A program made the translations under genes and the position numbers. DNA of 12,367 nucleotides, taken from the NCBI GenBank assembly GCA_964476135.1, contig CAYYYG010000032.1, positions 1 to 12,367 on the forward strand, written 5' to 3'. The stretch comes from CAYYYG01 sp964476135 (GTDB lineage: Bacteria > Patescibacteriota > Microgenomatia > UBA1406 > GWC2-37-13). The notes under the pieces were generated by a model. It made no database searches. It had not been told where the DNA came from and saw nothing but the letters and a program-made list of their open reading frames with translations. Numbering within the stretch: the stretch's first letter is position 1; each line of letters begins with the position of its first letter. Below are positions 1-6,515 of the stretch, in pieces.

Positions 1-57
1 CGAATCCCGGTTTGCAGGATGAGAACCTGCCGTCCTAGGCCACTAGACGATGGGGTC
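1..57 (-). tRNA. tRNA-Glu (anticodon CTC), 3' part cut off by the window edge
   Basis: Read on the minus strand, the sequence folds as a tRNA from its 5' end at 57. The acceptor 5' strand is GACCCCA. The D arm has GTC/GAC around a TAGTGGCCTAG loop. The anticodon stem GCAGG/CCTGC encloses the loop TTCTCAT, which puts anticodon CTC at positions 34-36. A short variable loop follows, then the start of the T arm (CGGGA, TTCG). The window ends inside the T loop, so the 3' acceptor strand and any CCA are not visible. The D-arm and acceptor sequences closely resemble bacterial tRNA-Glu. CTC reads GAG codons. Many bacteria manage with TTC alone, so this gene may be an additional Glu isoacceptor. Confidence 0.93.
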
Positions 58-61
58 GGTC

Positions 62-90
62 TTGACATACAGAGCGGACTGTTGTAATAT
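62..90 (+). promoter_or_regulatory. Near-consensus sigma70-type promoter of greA
   Basis: TTGACA (62-67) and TAATAT (85-90) are separated by exactly 17 nt. The -35 is a perfect consensus match and the -10 matches 5 of 6 positions. The expected start is near 97, which gives greA a leader of about 50 nt containing the hairpin at 101-146. It is the best promoter in the window. Confidence 0.82.
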
Positions 91-117
91 TCTAACAGTT
101 GCCCCAATAATACGCAA
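89..117 (-). promoter_or_regulatory. Possible promoter for tRNA-Glu
   Basis: On the minus strand TAGAAT (94-89) lies 17 nt downstream of TTGCGT (117-112). The -10 matches the sigma70 consensus at 5 of 6 positions and the -35 at only 3 of 6. Transcription would start near 82, about 25 nt before the mature tRNA 5' end. The -10 overlaps the -10 of the opposing greA promoter. The spacing and position are reasonable, but the weak -35 leaves this uncertain. Confidence 0.4.
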
Positions 118-146
118 CTTTTAGACTCCATTCGGGGCATTTTTTT
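101..146 (+). terminator. Terminator-like attenuator hairpin in the greA leader
   Basis: GCCCCAAT (101-108) can pair with ATTCGGGGC (130-138) with one bulged C. The loop is about 21 nt, and the 3' arm is followed by A and then seven T (140-146) directly before the greA ATG at 147. No gene on this strand lies upstream within the window, so the structure sits in the greA leader and not behind another gene. It would either end a short leader RNA or let transcription continue into greA. E. coli greA is known to have a leader terminator that gives the short GraL RNAs, so the arrangement is similar. The sequence itself I cannot call homologous. Confidence 0.6.
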
Positions 147-608
147 ATGAATAAAATGAAGCTCACCAAACATGGTCATCGAAAAATGATTGATGAACAT
201 GATGATCTGGTGAAAAACAAAAAACAAAAAGCGATTGACCGCCTTCAAAAAGCGCGCGCCATGGGTGATTTATCGGAAAACAGCGAATACACCGCCGCAA
301 GAGAAGAACTAGCCTTTATTGAAGGACGAATCATGGAACTTGCAAATCTATTAAATAACGTAGAGATAATTGAGGAAGCACTATCCGATGCTTCTTCAGT
401 AGATGTTGGACGTAAGGTAATCTTACAGAACAGCCATGGAACTCATGAATATCTAATCGTAGGCGAGTTCGAAGCTGATCCGATGAATAAGAAACTCTCA
501 CATACTTCTCCCATTGGGAAGGCGCTTGTTGGTAAGAAAAAAGGCCAGAAAGTAAAAGTAGCCGTCCCGGCTGGAGAAATCGAATACACGATTGTGGAGA
601 TAAAATAA
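147..608 (+). CDS. greA: Transcription elongation factor GreA
   Basis: GreA enters the secondary channel of backtracked RNA polymerase and stimulates cleavage of the extruded RNA 3' end. The 153-residue product has the family architecture and usual length. The N-terminal coiled coil covers about residues 5-78. Its tip GDLSENSEY contains D41 and E44, the acidic pair that coordinates the catalytic Mg ion, at the same numbers as in E. coli. The C-terminal FKBP-like domain follows from about residue 84, with SPIGKALVGKKKGQ and the closing PAGEIEYTIVEI. The ATG at 147 preserves this numbering. A second ATG, codon 4 at 156, is possible. There is no Shine-Dalgarno sequence: the start codon abuts a T7 tract at the base of a terminator-like hairpin. 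lysS follows after 26 nt in the same direction. Confidence 0.97.
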   Translation: MNKMKLTKHGHRKMIDEHDDLVKNKKQKAIDRLQKARAMGDLSENSEYTAAREELAFIEGRIMELANLLNNVEIIEEALSDASSVDVGRKVILQNSHGTHEYLIVGEFEADPMNKKLSHTSPIGKALVGKKKGQKVKVAVPAGEIEYTIVEIK

Positions 609-634
609 TAACTTCGTAGTATATTTAATTTATT

Positions 635-2215
635 ATGATCTGGGTCGACCGTGAAGTAAAAAAAATAATCAGCAACCGAACTCAGTCCGAATGGGTGGAT
701 GATATGAAAACACCATCCGGTAGAGTGCATGTTGGTGCTCTCCGCGGCGTTGTGATTCATGACATGATTCATAAAACCCTATTGGAAAATGGAGTTAAGT
801 CTAGATTTTCTTACGTTTTTAATGACTTCGATCAGATGGACGCGATTCCTTCTTATCTAGACGCAAAAATATGGAATAAATATTCTGGCATGCCACTTTT
901 TCGGATACCCTCACCTGATCCGGCATATAAAAGCTTTGCCGAATACTTTGCGCGCGAATTTATTGACGTCTTTAATTCAATAAACTGTAAACCGGAAATA
1001 ATCTGGTCCTCTGATCTTTATGTTTCAGGAAAAATGAATGGCGTGATAAAAACCGCACTGGATAACGCAGCAAAGATCAGAGAAATTTATCTTCGCATTG
1101 CCAAAGCCGACCGTGGCGCTGATTGGCACCCTTTTCAAGCGGAGTGCGAAAAATGTAAAAAAATCGGCACAACTTACACTTACAAATGGGACGGTACTTA
1201 CGTTTACTACCGCTGTGACCCTAAAGCAACAAAATGGACTGAAGGATGCGGTCATGAAGGAAAAATTTCGCCATTTAACGGCACGGGCAAACTGCACTGG
1301 AAAGTGGATTGGCCGGCTTATTGGAAAGTGATCGGTGTAACAATTGAAGGCTCCGGGAAGGATCATATGTCGGCTGGTGGCTCCTACGATGTAGCCGATG
1401 CCATGTGCAAAGAAGTTTTCAGCCACAAAACTCCATACGCTGTACCTTATGAGTGGTTCACTATAGGAGGCAAAAAAATGTCTTCTTCAAAAGGAATTGG
1501 CTCTTCGGCACTTGAAGTTTCAAAAATTCTTCCGCCCGAGGTTTTCCGTTTTCTAATCGTACGCACTCCGGTTGGTACTCACCTTGATTTTAATCCTTTC
1601 GGTGACACGATATTAAATTTATTTGATGATTATGACCGCTGCCTGAACGCATATTACGACAAACAGGAAAATAAAATTACCACTGATAAACAAGGCGAGG
1701 TTAAAGCAGACTTTGCGAGGATAATTACATTGTCAGAAGTGAGAGCATTACCGAAGCAACGGCCATTTTTACCCCGATTCCGCACTATAGTCAATGCACT
1801 TAAATCAGGCAGCCAGCCTGCTGCTTTGTTTGAAAAACAGAAAAGAGCTCTACTTTCCCAGGATGAACATTCAATTCTTGCCGAAAGGATGATATATGCG
1901 CAAATATATCTTGATAAATACGCGGCAATACCAGAAACCGATAAAGCTGCCGAAGATAATAAAATTCTTACAGCAATTCAATCAGAGTTCATAAAAAAAC
2001 TGATCGATAAACTGGAGAAGTCGAATTCAGATCGTGAAATGATACAGAACATCTGTTTCAGTGTATTAAAAGATAATGCATATAAACCAAAAGATGTTTT
2101 TCCAGGATTTTATCGGGTTTTAACAGGAAAAGATTTCGGACCTAAAGCCGCTGATATAATTCTGGAGATTGGATTGGAAAATGTGTTAAAAAAACTACGA
2201 GAAGCTATTAAGTGA
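635..2215 (+). CDS. lysS: Lysyl-tRNA synthetase, class I
   Basis: The enzyme charges tRNA-Lys with lysine. It is the class I (Rossmann-fold) form typical of archaea and found in scattered bacteria; most bacteria use the unrelated class II enzyme. Seen in the 526 residues: the HIGH-like signature HVGA at 32-35, KMSSSKG at 281-287, and a zinc-ribbon insertion with C171, C174, C194 and C205. The helical C-terminal region (about 340-526) corresponds to the anticodon-binding part. Length is typical of the family. The ATG at 635 keeps the conserved segment before HVGA. No Shine-Dalgarno sequence is present. A TATATT box at 620-625 lies 9 nt before the ATG and might give a nearly leaderless transcript, although no good -35 is visible and read-through from greA is equally possible. 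The 3' end overlaps the convergent GNAT gene by 8 bp. Gene symbol lysS is used for both classes (lysK in some annotations). Confidence 0.96.
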   Translation: MIWVDREVKKIISNRTQSEWVDDMKTPSGRVHVGALRGVVIHDMIHKTLLENGVKSRFSYVFNDFDQMDAIPSYLDAKIWNKYSGMPLFRIPSPDPAYKSFAEYFAREFIDVFNSINCKPEIIWSSDLYVSGKMNGVIKTALDNAAKIREIYLRIAKADRGADWHPFQAECEKCKKIGTTYTYKWDGTYVYYRCDPKATKWTEGCGHEGKISPFNGTGKLHWKVDWPAYWKVIGVTIEGSGKDHMSAGGSYDVADAMCKEVFSHKTPYAVPYEWFTIGGKKMSSSKGIGSSALEVSKILPPEVFRFLIVRTPVGTHLDFNPFGDTILNLFDDYDRCLNAYYDKQENKITTDKQGEVKADFARIITLSEVRALPKQRPFLPRFRTIVNALKSGSQPAALFEKQKRALLSQDEHSILAERMIYAQIYLDKYAAIPETDKAAEDNKILTAIQSEFIKKLIDKLEKSNSDREMIQNICFSVLKDNAYKPKDVFPGFYRVLTGKDFGPKAADIILEIGLENVLKKLREAIK

Positions 2216-2783
2216 CCTCCAGATACATCTCTATCATATCGTAATACTTTTCTTTATACTTAAGTCCGCCGGGTAAGCGACCATACTCCTTAAAGCCAAC
2301 TTTTTTATATAAGGCTCTTGCCGGCTCATTCGGCCCATACACGTTCAGTTTGATTATCTTCAGTCCGGATATGTTTTTTTTTGCTTCTTCCAGAGCTTTT
2401 CTGATTAAAATTTCTCCCAGGCCAATCGACCGGTATTTTTTTCTGACAGTAAGACCAAGCGAACCCACATGAAGTTCTCTTTTTTTGCCCGATAGCACCC
2501 TTGAGATGTCGCAAGCGCCTGCGAGTTCGCCTTCGGCAAATGCCATCACCTTCACGACGTCACCGAATTCATGACCTTCAAGCAGTCCTTGCAGATATTT
2601 CACTTCGGTTTCCGGAGTATTTAGTTCGCCTGAATAAATGATGTAGGTATCTTCTTTGGAGATCTCATTTATATATTCGGTGAGTGCATAAAGATCTTCC
2701 CATTTTGGATATCTTAGACTGAATGTTTGACCATCTTTGGTTTTACAATGCGCTATCTGTGCTCCTTGTATGAATTTACTCAT
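2208..2783 (-). CDS. GNAT family N-acetyltransferase
   Basis: This 191-residue protein is a single GNAT domain that transfers an acetyl group from acetyl-CoA to an amine; its acceptor cannot be told from the sequence. The beta4-alpha3 segment reads GSLGLTVRKKYRSIGLGEILI (about 107-127). It contains the R118-x-x-G121-x-G123 pyrophosphate-binding signature. The later NEPARALYKKVGF (152-164) is the family's motif B, ending the fold. The N-terminal part (about 18-70) matches the substrate-binding helices in position only. The gene runs tail-to-tail into lysS with an 8 bp overlap and is divergent from the purine operon, separated by 56 bp. A perfect TATAAT on this strand ends 5 nt before the ATG, so the message may be leaderless. 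No Shine-Dalgarno sequence is visible. Confidence 0.88.
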   Translation of the reverse strand: MSKFIQGAQIAHCKTKDGQTFSLRYPKWEDLYALTEYINEISKEDTYIIYSGELNTPETEVKYLQGLLEGHEFGDVVKVMAFAEGELAGACDISRVLSGKKRELHVGSLGLTVRKKYRSIGLGEILIRKALEEAKKNISGLKIIKLNVYGPNEPARALYKKVGFKEYGRLPGGLKYKEKYYDMIEMYLEVT

Positions 2784-2788
2784 AAGAC

Positions 2789-2794
2789 ATTATA
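2789..2794 (-). promoter_or_regulatory. TATAAT -10 box for the GNAT gene, implying a leaderless transcript
   Basis: A perfect TATAAT (2794-2789 on the minus strand) is followed by 5 nt and then the ATG at 2783. A start 6-8 nt downstream of the box would fall on or beside that ATG. I found no convincing -35 at 16-18 nt. GGAAAT is the nearest hexamer and is poor. Confidence 0.5.
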
Positions 2795-2806
2795 ACTAAT
2801 AGCCTG

Positions 2807-2834
2807 TTGAAATTTCCTTACATTCCTTTATAAT
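2807..2834 (+). promoter_or_regulatory. Promoter of the add-guaB-guaA operon, probably leaderless
   Basis: TTGAAA (2807-2812) and a perfect TATAAT (2829-2834) are 16 nt apart. The ATG of add begins 5 nt after the -10, so initiation at the usual 6-8 nt distance falls at or next to the start codon. No Shine-Dalgarno sequence could fit in the remaining leader. Confidence 0.72.
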
Positions 2835-2839
2835 AAAAT

Positions 2840-3856
2840 ATGGAAGCACATCAAAGAAATTCGCCTGCTTTAGCCGAACTTCATTTCCACCTTGGCCTTT
2901 CCGTTGAGCCTCATATTTTATGGAGCATTGCGCATGAGCAAGGTATAAAACTTCCCACAAAAACATACTGGGAGTTTTACGATATGATCCGTTTGAACAA
3001 GCCCCATATTACCTGGGAAGATTATCACAAACTGTTTCACTGGACCGAAAGAATCCAGTCGTCGCCGATGGCGATTGAAAAATCGGTTTACGAAACCATA
3101 ACCGGCGCTTATCGGGTAAATAATACAACACTCCAAGAACCTGGTTTCAATCCGATGTTCCGAAACCGGGGCGGCGAACACGATCTCGACCAGATAATAC
3201 TCGCGGCGCTTCGCGGGATGGAGCGTGCGCTTGCGGAATTTCCGGAAATAAAAGCGGGCCTGATTTTTTTTCTAGACCGTCGACTGTCATATGAACAAAA
3301 TGAAACAATAGTCAGAAAAGCAATCAAATATAAAAACCGGGGCATCGTTGGGATCGATATTGCCGGGCCTAATAAGGAAGGATTTCGTTATGAGGATTAC
3401 GGCAAACTTTATAGTGAGGCGCTTGCTGCCGGATTGCACACAAGCTCCCACACCGGCGAAGACGGCACAGTCGAGGAAATGGAGCATGTATTAAAGGTTT
3501 TACCAATCGAAAGGATTAACCATGGAATAAAAGCGGCACAATCAAAAAAACTAATGAGAGAAATCGTAAAAAGGAATATTACCCTTTGCCTCTGCCCCAC
3601 CTCCAACCTGAGTGTCGGTTTTATAAAAGATATTGCCGATCTAAAAAGAGTTATCCGTACCCTTTACGACAATGACGTCAAATTCTGTGTCAATACCGAT
3701 AATCCGGCTATGCTCAAAACCAGCCTTAAAAAAGAAATACAACTTATACGTGACAACAAAATACTCAATGAAGATGAAATCAATCAAACTATTAAGTGGG
3801 CCTTTGAGGCAAGTTTTATAAATTTACCTTCAATAAATGGCAACCTTTATTTATGA
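2840..3856 (+). CDS. add: Adenosine deaminase family protein with altered substrate pocket
   Basis: A zinc amidohydrolase of the adenosine/AMP deaminase superfamily, which removes the 6-amino group of adenine-type substrates. The 338-residue length fits bacterial adenosine deaminase. Metal and catalytic residues are in place: H15 and H17 (ELHFH), H204 and E207 (SHTGED), H228 (INHG) and D287 (NTDNP), plus LCPTSN before the last strand. Two positions differ from the well-studied enzymes. Asp19, which contacts the ribose 5'-OH in mammalian ADA (HVHLDG), is Gly here (HFHLG), and the second Asp of NTDDP is N288. NTDN also occurs in some bacterial homologues, so this alone is not disabling. The substrate may therefore be adenosine, AMP or a modified nucleoside. 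The ATG at 2840 places the HxH motif at the usual distance. The 3' end overlaps guaB by 20 nt in another frame, implying coupled translation. Confidence 0.85.
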   Translation: MEAHQRNSPALAELHFHLGLSVEPHILWSIAHEQGIKLPTKTYWEFYDMIRLNKPHITWEDYHKLFHWTERIQSSPMAIEKSVYETITGAYRVNNTTLQEPGFNPMFRNRGGEHDLDQIILAALRGMERALAEFPEIKAGLIFFLDRRLSYEQNETIVRKAIKYKNRGIVGIDIAGPNKEGFRYEDYGKLYSEALAAGLHTSSHTGEDGTVEEMEHVLKVLPIERINHGIKAAQSKKLMREIVKRNITLCLCPTSNLSVGFIKDIADLKRVIRTLYDNDVKFCVNTDNPAMLKTSLKKEIQLIRDNKILNEDEINQTIKWAFEASFINLPSINGNLYL

Positions 3857-4994
3857 GGATAAAATAGTGGGACGCGGAATCACGTTTGACGATCTGCTTC
3901 TTGTACCAGGCTACAGTAACTTCTCAAGATCAGATATAGATCTGACCACCAGGCTTACGAAAAAAATTACTATATCAATACCATTCGTTTCTGCTCCCAT
4001 GGATACCGTTACGGAAAGCCGACTTGCAATCGCATTGGGAAAATTAGGCGGAATGGGTATAATCCACCGTAACCTCACAATCGGCGATCAGGTTGAAGAA
4101 GTCGAAAAAACCCTTGCCGAACATGTATCTGTCGGAGCGGCAATAGGTGCAAATAAAGGCTTCGAAATCCGGGCGAAAGCACTTATTGAAGCCGGAGTTT
4201 CGGTACTGCTCATAGACTCCGCCCATGGCTACGCTGATCCGATATTAAATGCATTGAGATATCTGAAAACTAACTTTCCCAATACTCAGGTCATCGCGGG
4301 AAACATCGCAACTTACGACGGCGCCAAAGCTTTAATAGAAGCCGGTGCCGATGGCTTGCGCGTCGGAATGGGACCTGGAGCTATATGCACTACCAGAATA
4401 ATATCTGGAATGGGTGTACCTCAAGTTACAGCAATACTCGAAACGGCAAGAGCCGCTTTTGAACACGACGTGCCGGTTATTGCAGACGGCGGGATAAAAT
4501 ATTCAGGAGATATCGTAAAGGCAATCGCCGCCGGCGCATCAACCGTTATGATGGGAAGCTATTTCGCCTCAAGTGAGGAATCACCGGGTGATGTGCTTGA
4601 GCTGGAAGCGGCACAAGTACCACACCGATTCCAGAGTATTTTTAATGATAATTCGAGAAAATATAAATTCAAATCTTATCGTGGCATGGGTTCGATAGGT
4701 GCTATGCAAAAAGGCGCCGCAATAAAATCTGAGGATGAGTTCCACGGTAAAAATTATTCCGACCGGGTGCTTGTTGCTGAAGGCGTGGAAGGAATGGTGC
4801 CTGTCAAAGGATCTGTCAAAGATTTGGTCGAACAATCTATCGGGGGCATAAAGTCGGGCATGTATTACGTGGGGGCGGAAACTATTCAAGAACTACAACG
4901 CGAAGGGCGCTTTCTTCAGATTACCCAGGCATCATTAACCGAAAGCCACCCGCATAGTTTATTAATAACCGACACAGGAGGAAATTATCAATGA
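3837..4994 (+). CDS. guaB: IMP dehydrogenase without CBS domains, unusual flap
   Basis: IMPDH oxidises IMP to XMP with NAD+, the committed step to GMP. The (beta/alpha)8 barrel is recognisable throughout: PMDTVTESRLA, GGMGIIHRNL, IDSAHG, GPGAICTTR with catalytic C184, IADGGIKYSGDIVKAIAAGA, EESPG, and the C-terminal ESHPH that belongs to IMPDH and not to GMP reductase. At 385 residues it is about 100 shorter than usual. The paired CBS domains are missing, with the barrel running directly from the HRNL helix into VGAAIG at about residue 99. Borrelia IMPDH is a known precedent. Two oddities stand out. There is an insertion before SYRGMGS. The mobile flap (about 294-312) has no Arg-Tyr dyad where most IMPDHs have DRYFQ, and EGVEG is followed by MVPVKG. 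The ATG at 3837 lies inside add and has no Shine-Dalgarno sequence. The stop overlaps the guaA start as ATGA. Confidence 0.93.
   Translation: MATFIYEDKIVGRGITFDDLLLVPGYSNFSRSDIDLTTRLTKKITISIPFVSAPMDTVTESRLAIALGKLGGMGIIHRNLTIGDQVEEVEKTLAEHVSVGAAIGANKGFEIRAKALIEAGVSVLLIDSAHGYADPILNALRYLKTNFPNTQVIAGNIATYDGAKALIEAGADGLRVGMGPGAICTTRIISGMGVPQVTAILETARAAFEHDVPVIADGGIKYSGDIVKAIAAGASTVMMGSYFASSEESPGDVLELEAAQVPHRFQSIFNDNSRKYKFKSYRGMGSIGAMQKGAAIKSEDEFHGKNYSDRVLVAEGVEGMVPVKGSVKDLVEQSIGGIKSGMYYVGAETIQELQREGRFLQITQASLTESHPHSLLITDTGGNYQ
4976..4981 (+). promoter_or_regulatory. Strong Shine-Dalgarno sequence of guaA
   Basis: AGGAGG lies 9 nt before the guaA ATG, within the last codons of guaB. It fixes the start at 4991 and is one of only two full Shine-Dalgarno sequences in the window; most other starts here have none. 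Confidence 0.88.
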
Positions 4995-6508
4995 TTATAA
5001 TAATCGACTTCGGATCGCAAACGTGCCATCTAATAGGCCGCAGGCTAAAAGAAATGGGAGTAATATCGGAAATCGTGACTCCAGAAAAAGCATTGGGATC
5101 AATCGAAAAATCTAAACCCGCGGGAATCATATTTTCCGGGGGGCCATCTTCGGTTTACGAAAAAAATGCTCCCAGTATCGATAAACATATTTTCGATTTA
5201 GAGACCCCCATTCTTGGGATCTGTTACGGCCAGCAACTTATTTCCAAATTGTTGGGCGGGGTGGTTAAGCCCGGGAAAATAAAAGAATATGGGCCGGCCA
5301 CTTTCTATATAAGCAGACATGCTTTATTTAAGAACATTCCGCCTGATTCTTTTACAGTCTGGATGAGTCATGGCGATGAGGTTGTTAAAATCCCTCATGG
5401 CTTCAAAGCAATCGCCCGCTCGGAAAATATACAAGCCGGAGCAATCGCAGATGATAATAAAAAGATTTACGCGGTTCAATTCCATCCGGAAGTAGAACAT
5501 ACCCAATACGGAACAGAAATATTAAAAAACTTCGTTAACATATGCGGCATCGAACCGAAAAATCATACGATTGACATTGAGGCGATCGTAGCGGGTATAA
5601 AAGACACCGTCGGCGATAAAAAAGTTGTGATGGCATTCTCCGGAGGAACAGATTCATTTGTCGCTGGTGCGCTTATTGTTAAAGCAATCGGCAAACAGCT
5701 TATTCCTGTATATATAGATTCCGGACTCATGCGAGACAGCGCTTTTTATAATGTGACAATCGAGTTCCCGAAACTTTTCGGGATAAAACCGAAAGTGATA
5801 AATGCAAAAAGTATTTTTCTTCAAAAACTAAAAAACATCACAGATCCTGAAAAAAAACGGAAAACTATCGGAGCACTGTATGTACATCTATTCAACCAAG
5901 AAGCGGCTAGACATAAGAATGTTGAGTTCTTGGGCCAGGGTACAACTTATGCTGATTTTATTCACAGCAAAAGCACTAAACATGCAGCGCTTATTAAATC
6001 TCACCACAACGTGGGTGGGCTTCCTAAAAAAATGAAGCTTAAACTACTCGAGCCCATCCGATATTATTATACGGACCAGGTTCGATTCATCGGTAATAAA
6101 CTCGGACTTCCGAATAATATTGTTTTCCAGGAACCCTTCCCGGGGCCAGGATTTGCGGTTCGAATTATGGGAGAGGTCACAAAGGAGAAACTGGATAAAG
6201 TGATCATGGCCGATTCAATAGTCCAAGAGGAAGTTATGAAAAATAATTTAAGAGAGTCGATTTTTCAGGCATTTGCCATAGTGACAGGAACAAAAAGTAC
6301 GGCTATAAAAGGCGATGGGCGTTTCTATGGCGATGTAATCGCCATACGTGCATACATAACAAAAGACCGTATGACTGCCGATATCGCCCCCATACCTTAC
6401 CCGGTGCTGCAAAAAATATCTACAAGAATCGTCAATGAAGTACCGGAGGTTTCGCGGGTAGTTTATGACATTACCACAAAACCTCCGGCTACTATGGAAT
6501 GGGAATGA
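4991..6508 (+). CDS. guaA: GMP synthase (glutamine-hydrolysing)
   Basis: GuaA aminates XMP to GMP using ATP and ammonia released from glutamine. The 505 residues carry all three parts in order. The class I glutamine amidotransferase (1-185) has the nucleophile C78 in GICYGQQ and the H165/E167 pair in FHPEVEH. The ATP pyrophosphatase domain has its P-loop SGGTDS at 217-222 and LMRDS shortly after. The C-terminal dimerisation domain ends in the family hallmark KPPATMEWE. The P-loop has Thr220 where Val is usual (SGGVDS), a mild change. The start is fixed by AGGAGG and by the ATGA overlap with guaB, so translation is probably coupled. This is the last gene of the operon. The convergent small ORF ends 7 bp beyond its stop, and a 10-bp inverted repeat lies in its final codons. 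Confidence 0.97.
   Translation: MIIIIDFGSQTCHLIGRRLKEMGVISEIVTPEKALGSIEKSKPAGIIFSGGPSSVYEKNAPSIDKHIFDLETPILGICYGQQLISKLLGGVVKPGKIKEYGPATFYISRHALFKNIPPDSFTVWMSHGDEVVKIPHGFKAIARSENIQAGAIADDNKKIYAVQFHPEVEHTQYGTEILKNFVNICGIEPKNHTIDIEAIVAGIKDTVGDKKVVMAFSGGTDSFVAGALIVKAIGKQLIPVYIDSGLMRDSAFYNVTIEFPKLFGIKPKVINAKSIFLQKLKNITDPEKKRKTIGALYVHLFNQEAARHKNVEFLGQGTTYADFIHSKSTKHAALIKSHHNVGGLPKKMKLKLLEPIRYYYTDQVRFIGNKLGLPNNIVFQEPFPGPGFAVRIMGEVTKEKLDKVIMADSIVQEEVMKNNLRESIFQAFAIVTGTKSTAIKGDGRFYGDVIAIRAYITKDRMTADIAPIPYPVLQKISTRIVNEVPEVSRVVYDITTKPPATMEWE
6443..6488. repeat. Long inverted repeat in the 3' end of guaA
   Basis: CCGGAGGTTT (6443-6452) is perfectly complementary to AAACCTCCGG (6479-6488). Inside, GGTA (6457-6460) can also pair with TACC (6472-6475). 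The sequence encodes the conserved end of GuaA. No T tract follows directly on either strand, so it is not a standard intrinsic terminator; an mRNA 3' structure is possible. Confidence 0.45.
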
Positions 6509-6515
6509 ATCGATT

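Noticed and set aside
443..772. 109-residue minus-strand frame across the greA-lysS junction
   Set aside because: It lies antisense to two confidently identified genes and shows no domain.
3837..4994. GMP reductase instead of IMP dehydrogenase
   Set aside because: The lack of a flap dyad hints at it, but YRGMGSIGAM and the ESHPH C-terminus, together with the guaA neighbour, fit IMPDH better. The doubt is kept as a finding.
2213..6508. Possible TGA recoding (Gly or Trp) as in some candidate phyla
   Set aside because: TGA ends lysS, add, guaB and guaA exactly where the families end, so the standard code applies.
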